Part shown: positions 17,756-28,817 of the stretch, piece after piece
Layout of the letters: each line of letters begins with the position of its first letter
Numbering within the stretch: position 1 is the first letter of the stretch
Assembly (NCBI RefSeq): GCF_026151205.1
Contig: NC_087080.1
Span: forward strand, 7,481,096 to 7,545,095
Direction: 5' to 3'
Length of the DNA stretch: 64,000 nucleotides
Source: Bolinopsis microptera
Lineage: Eukaryota > Ctenophora > Tentaculata > Lobata > Bolinopsidae
Position numbers and translations under genes: made by a program
Notes under the pieces: generated by a model
What the model was told of the DNA's origin: nothing
The model's database searches: none
What the model saw: the letters and a program-made list of their open reading frames with translations, nothing else

Positions 17756-18180
17756 TACTGGGTCGCGCCTTGATTCACGATGTCAACCCTTCGCATCTCG
17801 TCGATCTGCATACGGTGCATTTGTGGTTGCGAGAAGATGCGCGGCCCAGCTCAGTAAAGTAGTACATCGCGCTACAAGTGCGCAGCGCGGCCCAGTAACG
17901 CATCTCGCTACAAGGTTGGGATCAGATTAGAGGGTTAGGGTTTCAAATTTTCTTTCTGGACCGGCTAAAGAACGGGTTGAAAAAGTCACGTGACAGTCGA
18001 GCATGTAGAGTGATTAATTTCACATAGCCCATGTGTATACGCGTACTGCGTGACGTTGTAGCGCGATGCACTACTGGGTCGCGCGCGCGCATCCAATAAT
18101 GCTTCTCGCAACCACTTGTAGCGCGATGCACTACTGGGTCGCGCGCGCATCAAATAATGCTTCTCGCAACCACAGTAGTG
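17305..18180. repeat. GC-rich dispersed repeats (GTAGCGCGATGCACTACTGG family)
   Basis: Copies at about 17309-17360, 17742-17770, 18057-18112 and 18116-18172 share GTAGCGCGATGCACTACTGG, then GTCGCGCGCGCATC and AATAATGCTTCTCGCAACCAC. A second module (TAGATCGGCGAGATGCACCA, then CCGAGCTGCGAAGGATTGAC) at about 17370-17430 recurs at 26057-26120. Modules occur in both orientations and in mixed order. They are much richer in CpG than the flanks, which suggests a SINE-like or tandem-dispersed family, but no tRNA promoter boxes were identified. Confidence 0.6.
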
Positions 18181-19480
18181 TGCAAACCAACATTCGAACC
18201 ACCAGCAGCTGGTGGTCAATTTCCTACGAACGCGACTTAATTTTGGTTCAGACTGGAGTCGAGCGCTACGTTATAGCTGTATATATAGCTCGTTTCACGA
18301 CGAAATCTTCATTTATTGAGTTTGTCTGTCGATTATGTTGGAGTTTGTACTTTTAATTTTGTACTCGAATACTGTTAATTTATTTTTATTAAATAGTTGT
18401 TTTTCGTAACAGCACACTAGTACGTGATTCCTTTTGTTATTCTTACATAATTAGGAAGATTTTAAACTTCAATACTATAAATAATCAAATATTTACGAAC
18501 ACCGATCATCGGTATGTACCCATTATGCATTATTGGTATCGAAGTCTTATGTTGAGCTGGATATCGAAAAATTTCAAAATGTAAGGCTGTAATTTTGTAC
18601 TTGTTTAGGTGTAGAACTAGGATTAACAACTTGATTGCTAGGAGCTAGGAAGAGATTTTAGTAATGATGACCCTTTAAACTTAAACTATATCTCTAGTGC
18701 ACTTCGATCGGTTTTCTTTTCAATTTTGATAAAACCTAGTCGTGATCTTTGTTTCAGAACTTCACTAATTTATTAAGTTTTGTAGTTTATATAGACGGAA
18801 CATGAGCAGATACCATTTGATTAATTATAATATATCCGATTTGAAATATTATTCTGTCGGAGTTTGAGTTCTACATGGACACATTTATTAACATCCCGCA
18901 TGAATTTGTGTCGTCTTTACAATTTTTTGCGCTGAATTTGTATGCTTATTAATACTGCCGCATGATATCAGTAGCTGCTATAAAACTAGAGTGTATAGCA
19001 TGTGTATTATACGATGTTTCCCACGTAAAAATCGCAGGTTGTTTTGGTGCGGCTGGGCACTCTACTGGTGATTGACACCAGAGACTGAGAAAAACTTTGA
19101 CATAATTTTCAAGTTTGATATGACCTAATAACTACCACATTTACAGGAAGTATGGTAATACATTCTTGTCAGCTGTCTGGGCAAATCTTCTCTCGCAGAA
19201 TTGGATTAAAATTTAATGTATTTTATTTCTCACTTCCAACGATGTCGCAATTATTAGGTAAAATTTGAAGTTATTTTGAGATTCAATTAATAAATTTTAG
19301 ATTGCAGCTTGATATCACTTAGTATGTACATTGTACTCGGTTGCAAGGGTAGAACTTATGAGAATACTATCATAGTATTATTGCACTATACTATTATGGG
19401 TTCATCAAAGTTCGTATCATGATTTGTCACAATTAAACCATCGAGTCACTTGAGGAAACCCGTTAAAGCTCGCAATTGGC
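18181..19480. other. AT-rich DNA without a recognisable gene
   Basis: Nothing coding is seen. A near-palindrome ACCACCAGCAGCTGGTGGT lies at about 18198-18216. Confidence 0.4.
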
Positions 19481-20240
19481 GACGAGATAAAGTTTGTGGT
19501 ACCTCTAGATGTTAAGTTAACTCTTAGGCTCCAATCTTCCTTACTATACCTACCACTCCTTCTTCCTTGATAAGAAGTAGATCCATCTGGAACAGTGAGC
19601 TGCTTCTTCCCTTCTATCCCGTACTAGCCTACTCAGCTCTCTCCAAACCGTGAACAACTACTCCCGGTGCTAGAACTTTAACCGCATAATTATAACAGCA
19701 CAATTCTTTCGCTTGAATCTCAGTCTGCTGTAAGACTGCTGTACCGGTAGAGTTTTTACTTGTATGATTCAGCAATCTGCTCTTTAGATGGTACCGTTAC
19801 CTCCCGCCATAAGACTGTGCCGTCTTGGTGACCTTGAGAATATCATAAGGTCCGATATATAAAAGCACTATCCAATATCGAGACCCACTCAGGATCCCAA
19901 ACCACGACTCCTTTCGGTCGTCTGTACTTGCTTTTTTCCTCCCAGCATGGACTAAGTCAATGATACTGTCTTACATCGCTGGCCTTGTTCTTATAAGTGT
20001 TCACTCGGCGCTCACAAGATAACATGTTCAGAGATCTGTTGCAGAACCTTGTCGTGCCGTCATTTATATACTCCTTGACTAAGAGCTACTTTACACCTAC
20101 AGCAAAAATGTGCTAAATGATACCCATCCTCTCCTCACATTACTGTACTTGCACTTACCATCCTCATCTTCGCCATAGAGGTGGTTAAGAGGGTGACGTA
20201 CACAGCATCTAGCACGAATCCAATAAGTGAGTCTACAGTG
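19480..20240 (-). pseudogene. Degenerate Ty3/gypsy-like pol fragment (integrase end)
   Basis: Read on the minus strand, scattered frames resemble the C-terminal end of a gypsy integrase: IGPYDILKVTKTAQSYGG (compare the typical W-x-GPYxIxKV of the family), upstream a basic GRKKASTDDRKESWFG and LQQISEHVILRAPSEHL, and downstream KVLAPGVVVHGLER. Stops and frame changes break every long frame. No LTRs were identified. The assignment rests on short remnants and is uncertain. Confidence 0.35.
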
Positions 20241-20700
20241 CGTGTCGAAATACATTGCATGTACCCTTATATATTAATTGAGACAGAATTTTAATAGATC
20301 AACAAATTCTTAAAATTTAAAAAGGTAGAATTTAATTCTATGGCATTTATTGAAACCTGCTTTTTTAAAGTTGAGAATTGGTTTCAATTTCTAGAATATC
20401 ACGATAATGTTGACTCAAAACTGTTTCAGGCAGCTATCAAGTCTCAAGATATGACATAATTTGATAGAATGTTAGTACCAACGCTATCAGTGCATTGAAG
20501 TCGAGTTCTCGATACAGGTATTATAATTAGGTTCTATCGACCGTTTTTGTAGTCTTAACTCATTTTTATTTGTTATTATACGACCAATTAAAACCTAGCA
20601 AACCAGACTTCTTTATGTGCTAAATGTTACTTTAACCTTAATAATAGCAGCATTGTGGCAGATATCCAGTTACATTTTTTCCAGCCGTATATTATAAATA

Positions 20701-20725
20701 TACAGGGTGGGCCAAAAGTCAGTGT
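20701..20725. repeat. Mariner-like terminal motif
   Basis: TACAGGGTGGGCCAAAAGTC resembles the terminal repeat of many Tc1/mariner elements and MITEs. The matching far end was not found nearby, so this may be a truncated copy. Confidence 0.3.
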
Positions 20726-20962
20726 GCAAACGTTGGCATTAATAGCTCAGTCACTGAGTGCCCAATTGAAATAATTGGTTCTGGTATGACTTACTACCAC
20801 CACTGGTTCGAGAAATTTGTCAAATCGAAACATATTTGTGTTCATTGTTTTCAAAAGAAGGTTCATTTTCGCATTTATTTGATAGTTTGGATAATCGGAT
20901 CGAGCCAAATTTTATTGAATTGTGTTTAGCCATTTAAATTACGTTTGCTCTAAAAAAATGAG

Positions 20963-23457
20963 AGTATATATATATTACTCATGCAACTAAGATAAATTGA
21001 GTATAAATACTCAATTTATCTTAGTTTAAGTTCCAAGTTATATAACTCATTTTCTAAAGGTCTCGTAAACTTTAATCAATTACAGAGGGTGTGGCCTCTT
21101 TTTCACTGAAAAGACGCCATCAGATTTCATTGCATTCTGGGACCAATTTTGGTGTGATTTAAAGTATCCTACAAATTGGTGTTTACTGTTTCGACTTTTG
21201 TAAAATCACTGTAACAATATAATCTGTATTCTTATAGTTTCAACCATAATAGTGAAATAGAGGGGCTGGCCAATAGCCACACCCTCTGTAATTGATTTAA
21301 GTCTACGAAACTTTCAGAAATTTGTGTGTAATTCGGAGATAAATTAAACAAGTTGTTATCGGCCACCATGTGTAAACGGAATGTTCTAGCAGACTGTATA
21401 ATACTATAACATACATTTTCTTACACACACATAATCTAATCTCTGGAATGTTGCTATGATATCAATGGCAATGTTTTGATACTGTGTATTATCATGATTA
21501 TGCCTTACAGGCCGATCTTCCGATGGAGTTTCGGTTGCCATGGCAACACATCAATATGATAAAGAATTTGTAAACGCAGTCACAACTCTGTCGTGTACAC
21601 TGTACGGTGCGAGCGGTTATTTTATGATAGGTAACATCTACTTTTTCAGCATTTGCGGGATGACCAGTTCACACGTATATTTTCGCAGACACAACTTCGC
21701 ATAAAATTATATCCAATTATTCTATAACCAATTATCTACACGGACTTCTGTCTAAATATGAATGAAATCGAGAAAACCAAATATTATATGTTTCATCCTG
21801 AAGTGCTGAGTTCTCAGGCAGTAAAATCATGATCCTGATAGATATCGAAGTCTCCTTAAATGATTGTCTCTGCTGCTTAATATATCTGGATTGTCGTTGG
21901 GAGGCGATGCAGATTTGTTTACTTTTAAGGGGGAGGTTCTGCTCAGCAGGAGAAAGAGGTGAATGGTGATGCACATTTTGTATTTGTCTGACATGTAGGA
22001 CTTGAGCCACGTTTCCGTAAGTGCAATAAACGGTAACGAGTGGTTTTTGGATTTCTCCTGAATAAGAGCTGAGATTTTTGGCACTTCCCATATACTCGCA
22101 CTTGATGCACTAGGATTCATGGACTGGACATTTAAGACGAGGCATGAGGAATAACGGGCACGTGCAGTGTATCCTCTGAGGCGGTAGGAACTGCTGGTAG
22201 TGGTATAGTGGGTAGTATATATATATTACTCATGCAACTAAGATAAATTGAGTATAAATACTCAATTTATCTTAGTTTAAGTTGCAAGTTATATAACTCA
22301 TTTTCTAAAGGTCTCGTAAACTTTAATCAATTACAGAGAGTGTGGCCTCTTTTTCACTGAAAAGACGCCATCAGATTTCATTGCATTCTGGGACCAATTT
22401 TGGTGTGATTTAAAGTATCCTACAAATTGGTGTTTACTGTTTCGACTTTTGTAAAATCACTGTAACAATATAATCTGTATTCTTATAGTTTCAACCATAA
22501 TAGTGAAATAGAGGGGCTGGCCAATAGCCACACCCTCTGTAATTGATTTAAGTCTACGAAACTTTCAGAAATTTGTGTGTAATTCGGAGATAAATTAAAC
22601 AAGTTGTTATCGGCCACCATGTGTAAACGGAATGTTCTAGCAGACTGTATAATACTATAAACATACATTTTCTTACACACACATAATCTAATCTCTGGAA
22701 TGTTGCTATGATATCAATGGCAATGTTTTGATACTGTGTATTATCATGATTATGCCTTACAGGCCGATCTTCCGATGGAGTTTCGGTTGCCATGGCAACA
22801 CATCAATATGATAAAGAATTTGTAAACGCAGTCACAACTCTGTCGTGTACACTGTACGGTGCGAGCGGTTATTTTATGATAGGTAACATCTACTTTTTCA
22901 GCATTTGCGGGATGACCAGTTCACACGTATATTTTCGCAGACACAACTTCGCATAAAATTATATCCAATTATTCTATAACCAATTATCTACACGGACTTC
23001 TGTCTAAATATGAATGAAATCGAGAAAACCAAATATTATATGTTTCATCCTGAAGTGCTGAGTTCTCAGGCAGTATAATCATGATCCTGATAGATATCGA
23101 AGTCTCCTTAAATGATTGTCTCTGCTGCTTAATATATCTGGATTGTCGTTGGGAGGCGATGCAGATTTGTTTACTTTTAAGGGGGAGGTTCTGCTCAGCA
23201 GGAGAAAGAGGTGATGCACATTTTGTATTTGTCTGACATGTAGGACTTGAGTCACGTTTCCGTAAGTGCAATAAACGGTAACGAGTGGTTTTTGGATTTC
23301 TCCTGAATAAGAGCTGAGATTTTTGGCACTTCCCATATACTCGCACTTGATGCACTAGGATTCATGGACTGGACATTTAAGACGAGGCATGAGGAATAAC
23401 GGGCACGTGCAGTGTATCCTCTGAGGCGGTAGGAACTGCTGGTAGTGGTATAGTGGG
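20963..23457. repeat. 1.25-kb tandem direct duplication
   Basis: The block at about 20963-22212 is repeated at about 22213-23457 with an offset of 1245-1251 bases and very few differences (for example a 7-base difference near 21958 against 23212, and one extra TA in the opening TA run). Each copy opens with a perfect 19-bp hairpin (left arm AACTAAGATAAATTGAGTA, at 20985 and 22236). It then holds a MITE with terminal repeats CAATTACAGAGGGTGTGGC (about 21061-21311 and its copy) and ends in a LINE endonuclease fragment. The high identity means a recent duplication or an assembly artefact. Confidence 0.9.
21732..22140 (-). pseudogene. LINE endonuclease fragment, copy A
   Basis: The minus strand reads LVLNVQSMNPSASSASIWEV, then SLPFIALTETWLKSYMSD, which is the start of the apurinic endonuclease domain of a CR1/RTE-like non-LTR retrotransposon (LNVQS... 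IALTETWL). The frame breaks soon afterwards and no reverse transcriptase follows. It differs from the endonuclease of the intact LINE at 28.7-34.4 kb, so it belongs to another family. Confidence 0.6.
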
Positions 23458-23590
23458 AGCGCTGTTCCTGGCTGAAGAGGTGGATGTGGTCTGGGGTAGT
23501 GGTAGGGCATTTGAGTTTGAGGGAGGCTGGACCGGTGGTCGACTATTTCTGATAGGAGTCCGATCCTGGTTTGCATCGTTTCCAACAGTC
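22984..23590 (-). pseudogene. LINE endonuclease fragment, copy B, with extra 5' sequence
   Basis: The same endonuclease fragment as copy A, extending further upstream on the minus strand to about 23585 into a Pro-rich, Gln-rich segment (PHPPLQPGTALPLYHYQQF) typical of the linker before a LINE endonuclease. So this copy holds the original left boundary and copy A was made by the duplication. Frames are broken. Confidence 0.55.
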
Positions 23591-23993
23591 TCCGTAACTA
23601 TAACAATCCTGTGATCTGGTATTGGTTACTTAAACTTATTTAATTGAACATGGTGTTTGACGTTGGAGCTTATCACTTTACAGTTTACATCACCTTACCT
23701 GAATAATTGAATAGGATGAATACTGAATAGCATTTATTAATGCTTTCTTTACCCGGAGAACTCTGTTTTACTTGTCCCTCGGTAACACAAGACCGTGAGC
23801 CGTGACACTTAGTCACAATAATTAAGTCATAAGTCAGAAAGAAGTCCATAATTCGTACACCCATGATTATGTTAAATATAGATTGACTCCAGTCTCCATT
23901 GTTCAATGACTTCGTCAAAATGTTTTAGGAAAATGTTCACAGATTTGTTAATTTTGGACTCAAATTAACGTTGAGAAAAACTGAATTTATTTT

Positions 23994-24095
23994 GGAAAAA
24001 TCCCGGCTAAAACCAAAATCCCGGCCGGTACCGGTACAAAATCGCCAAATACCAGCCGGTATTCCGGCTGCGCCGGTTATATCCCGGTCGAGTTC
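23994..24095. repeat. CCGG-rich palindromic repeat
   Basis: Clustered CCGGCCGGTACCGGTAC, CCAGCCGGTATTCCGG and TGCGCCGGTTATATCCCGG motifs are partly self-complementary, unlike the AT-rich flanks. Probably the end of a DNA transposon; not classified. Confidence 0.4.
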
Positions 24096-24364
24096 TGTCT
24101 GAGACCTAATTTTCTCTATTTCTCGTGCAATTTTAGATCAGACACAGTCATCTAAATTATTTAATAAGAAGGTTTAAATTATAAGCAATTAAAAACAGTT
24201 GGGACTATCATTGTTTGTGAGTACATATTATACGAATATAAGGTGGTTAATATAATTATAACACATTTAATATAAAACATTTAAGACACATTTTTTTATT
24301 CCTGCATTGTACTCATTAATTTAACTAGTAATATTATATAAAAACCACATTTCTATTTGTACAG

Positions 24365-24489
24365 GGAGCTGCTGGTAAACTACCGTCGCTATACATCGAC
24401 TATGACTACAATCCTACTTTTAAAAACAAACTACATACATATCTCACATTTGCGAGGACTACTTCATCACAAGCAAAAAATCGACATTG
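24365..24489 (+). CDS. Possible exon of an unidentified gene
   Basis: A 125-base segment follows the acceptor TTTGTACAG and precedes GTAAAT. Two frames are open. One joins in phase to the exon at 16097-16186 (W, then ELLVNYRRYTSTM). The other (GAAGKLPSLYIDYDYNPTFK, later TTSSQAKNRHW) ends at a TAA that overlaps AATAAA, as a last exon might. I do not recognise either protein. Confidence 0.2.
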
Positions 24490-27400
24490 GTAAATAAAGG
24501 TAGGTTCTTTTCACTGACTTCGTTAAATGAGTTACATATTTTCACACAAATTACGTGCGTGATCATTAAAGGGTTGCTTGTGTGCAGTTACTTCTGGGCC
24601 AGCGCCACCCTGTTGGGAGTTTTCACATAAGTAAATTTGCCGATAATACAATTTTACTCATTCTGGACATGTTACCTATATTATCATTATACTAGTATTT
24701 CTTCAGGTCTGTCTTCTATAACCACGATGAAAAGAAAAGCTGGGCGAAAACATTTGAGACTGCAGATTGCAGAACTGGAACACTCTATTTGAAGACAGTG
24801 GCTGCTGAGTGCTGAGCTGCATCAAATCTATCAGCATCATGTAACTTCGATCAGGAACAGACTCCATTTCATTTCCGACAACTAGCACCTGTTTTCCCTA
24901 GACTTACCAAGTATTAAGTAACTGCATTAGTATTAGGTTAAATTAAAGGCCCTACATCGAACAAGTCTAACAATTAAAACTTAAATGCAAGAGTGCACAA
25001 TTTATCACTAAATATCTTCCTCTTTTAATTCTAATCAACACACGGTTTCGTCTTTGTTTCACCCAATCGTGCTGATAATCAGTAATCATGCACTCTGCAC
25101 TCTAACTTCGAGATGTTTCAAAAGGGCTCCCGACGAGTTGAATTAGATCAATATTTTCTTTTGATACATAGATACTGATTGGGAGGTTCATCATACTATT
25201 CTTGTCACATGGTAACGATTAACGATTAGCTGATCAGCTTCCAGCATCGACAGGCCGAAATCCATAAATATAATCAGTTGTAATTTAATATTTATCATCG
25301 TCCGGATCATCATAATATTTTAATTTAAAGTTACAATTGAACGGTGTTAAGAAAGATAATTTAAGAGAAATGTTTTGAAAGTGCCTGATTTCGAGTATAA
25401 GATCTGTACTGATACATTAATTTTCAGATTGTTATTATAGTTTATTTGTATTTTTTATATTATCTTATCCGCACAAGTTCGGAAGCCATCTGAACGCTAT
25501 TGCCAGACACAGGCATATATTTATTTTGGGGTATCATGCTCTCAGAAATTTCAACTCAGTCCGATATTATAGTTATACTAACCTGCATTGCACAAGGTTA
25601 ATTGTCTCGCAGTCTAGTGCATAAACCTTTTATTTTGTATAAACCCTTTATTTTGATTGGGAAAACTTTAGTTTAATGTGGTTACCGTCTCTAAAGTTGG
25701 CATGATAGTTAATAAACTCTTATCTATTATGTCACTGAAGATGACGCCTTGCAACATGTTTGACGATAGCCTGTAGATTGATAGTTTGATCTAAGTATTT
25801 ACAACAATTCATCTAGTTTGATTGATTCAAAGGGAAACAAATTCCTCTCTTATCTATTATGACTATATTTAAATTCAATCCTGTAAAGTGATACTCCTTT
25901 TTTAGTAATTTAAACATGTGTTTTCTCCTTCTGATTTTTAAACTATTACCGGTCACGCTGAATAATAATGACATCAGTGAATTTAAAGCTATCGTTAACA
26001 TCACTCAGAAAATGCGCGTCTTTAGCGCGTGTCTTGTTGTTATGCATCAATCCTTCGGTAGATCGGCGAGATGCACCACTGTGCCTCACCGAGCTGCGAA
26101 GGATTGACATCGTGAATCAAGCAACCACATGTATGTGGATCTGCATACGGTGGCCACCACCGTATGCAGATCGGCGAGATGCGAAGGATTGACGTCGTGA
26201 ATCAATGCGTGACGCGCTTGTTTCACAAGTAGAGTATATTTTTGCCGCCTTCGACGGTCGCGCGCTATTGCAAGCGAGAGGGCTCTGGTTAGAACAAGTG
26301 ATTAATCATCATCCTTGGAGGACTTCGCCGCTTCGACGCGCCGCGCGAACTAGCATTCTTGCTTCGCATCGTCAATCGTTGCTTTTCTTCGCAAAGCAAC
26401 GATCTCGATGGGTTGACATCGTCAATCAATCATCATTCGATTAAAGGACTTCGCTGCTTCAACGCGCCGCACAAATTATCATTTTTACTTCGTATCGACG
26501 ACGAGATAGTTGCTTTCTCAATTCGCAGAGCAACAACATGAAGGAATTAAGAAAACATTTAATTACATAAAAATATGGTTAAATCAATCTAAAATATGGA
26601 TGCATATTTTTCGATCTTCCAAATATAACGAATTGTATCAATGTGTAGTTGGTAGTGTGTACCCCTTTTTGTGGTACGACCACGGTCCTTTCGATACAGA
26701 TTTCCATGCAGCATAGACGGAACACAATCCCAGGAATGGCACATGCAATGTACTAGTGTTATTTTCGTAGCTTTAATGAGAGCCACTACTATTCACAACA
26801 TGGTTTGGTAAGTGACAGATGCCTTCAGTTTTGACACCTTGGCCCAACTTTACTGGGCTGCACTCAGGCCTCAGCCTGTCACTCCACCGCAGCTTCTATC
26901 GGCTTCGATCAGCTTCTATCAGCTTCATATAATGTGATAAACTTATTACAATTCGTAAGCCGTGAGCGACCGATTTCATTCTCGGTATCATTTTGAAGAT
27001 ACCTTACTAGCTTCCATCAATATATAACTTATAGTATCGTAGTTGAACTATGCTACAATTCAATCTGTTTATACTGGTCAGTTATAAACAAAATTTTGTC
27101 TCCAGAGCACTAGACAATCTTTATATCATCTATATATCAATTTATATCTATCAATTGATCAGACAATCTATATATCAGATATATCAGATATATATGTATC
27201 AGACAATCTATATATAAATTGTTGGGGATCTAACATTGCTAAAGAAAGTAGTGAAACAAATTTTTTTTTAGTGAAACAAATTTAAAATTTTATCCTTTAT
27301 TTTACAATCATAATATAATAATATTTATAAGCCTCCGTTTTGAAAGTTTTAAATTTTAATACATTCACATTTCTATTTGAAATTCAATTTTATGTACAAG

Positions 27401-28700
27401 TCAATAACTGGCCGCCAAAGCCGCGCATTCTTGAAAACAGGATTAACTTGATTATAGTTATGCGACTATGTAAATTTAAAACTATCCGTGGTTTTTTCTT
27501 TTAAATAAATAAATTATAATTTTACCTAAGTCCAAAGCCAGCTTTGAAAAATTTACTATTAAATCATAATATATCGTCAACTTTAAATATTTACAATGCA
27601 ACAATTCATTAATCTGTAAACACGCGTACTCCAGCCCCTAAACGCATAAATTGTTATGCGGCGCGGCTCAAGCCGCGCACGCACGTATTATTTTATACTG
27701 TTTGCTTTCTAATAAATATCGTGCCAATATGTACGTCTAAATTGTAAACGTTCATGTTTTGTGTAAAGTGAATCCAATTGGGACTAGTGACAAGGATAAG
27801 GACCCAAGTGCCTGTACGGCTTTTTCGGACCCCTGTGGACCACTACTCTTGAAATCACTCTACAACATTGAACATCTATATCTACTACGTCATTTGGCAA
27901 TTATTGTCATTAATCTAACTTTCTAATTAATTGCCGAGGGGGAAGAGTAAACGCTTCACATTAAAATTCAATATACAAAATTCAAAACCATCAATACGGT
28001 ATTAAATATTATGGACAAGTCTATAGATCTATTTCGTAGTCATATATTCACATGATTTGCTTTATATTATCTTAATACTGTAATGAAGTACAGTAGGATT
28101 TGTGTTTCGAGAAAGAAAGGTTGCGGTCAAATTATTAACAAAAGTAAACAAAAGTCCATCAGGGACTCCGTGGAGTCGAAAAAGGTACACGGCTGCTGTC
28201 TGGTGCTGCTAGGCATTTATTGATCAAGATGTTTTATTGTATTGATTTATAATGATTCTATTGTTCGTGACTAATCAAGTTCTAAGTGGAGGTATAAAGT
28301 GCTGCTCAAGATACTTCGTCATCTCATGTCCAGTATAATGATTAAGATAGTATACAATGCAGTTTTAGTAGTTGACCCATACAGTTAAGTCCGTCATAAC
28401 TCACAATCGTTAAGTCGTCGGTCAATTGTCAAAGTCGTTGTGTGTTTATTCGTTGAGATAGCAGTAAGATAAGATGTTACGCGCGCGCGCGTTTAATCCC
28501 GTCGACGTGAGATGTGACAATGAAAACTTCATAGAATTATTATTTTCGCGCGTTACGTAGAGTTTACCAGTGTGTAATACTAGTTAACACTGGGTGTACA
28601 CTGAGTGTAAGTGTAAGTTTCATATACAAGCCGTTGAATATTTCCAATTTTGAGTGTATCGTGAGCATGTTTTACAGTGCGATTGCTCGGTACTAGTGTG
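24490..28700. other. Repeat-rich intergenic DNA, no gene seen
   Basis: Contains copies of the GC-rich dispersed repeats at 26045-26200 and related ATCGTCAATC-rich segments to 26540. An AT-rich region of TATATATCAGA repeats lies at 27115-27220, a short GC hairpin GGCGCGGCTCAAGCCGCGC at about 27660, and a CG run at 28480-28492. No coding region is supported. Confidence 0.4.
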
Positions 28701-28817
28701 TTTGTGTATATATATATATATCATTTGTGGAGTATGGTGTAAGTAATGTTTTTGGTTGGAGTGCAGTGGTTATATGTATGAGAAAAGATATATGGTCATT
28801 TTAGTAACTCACATAAA

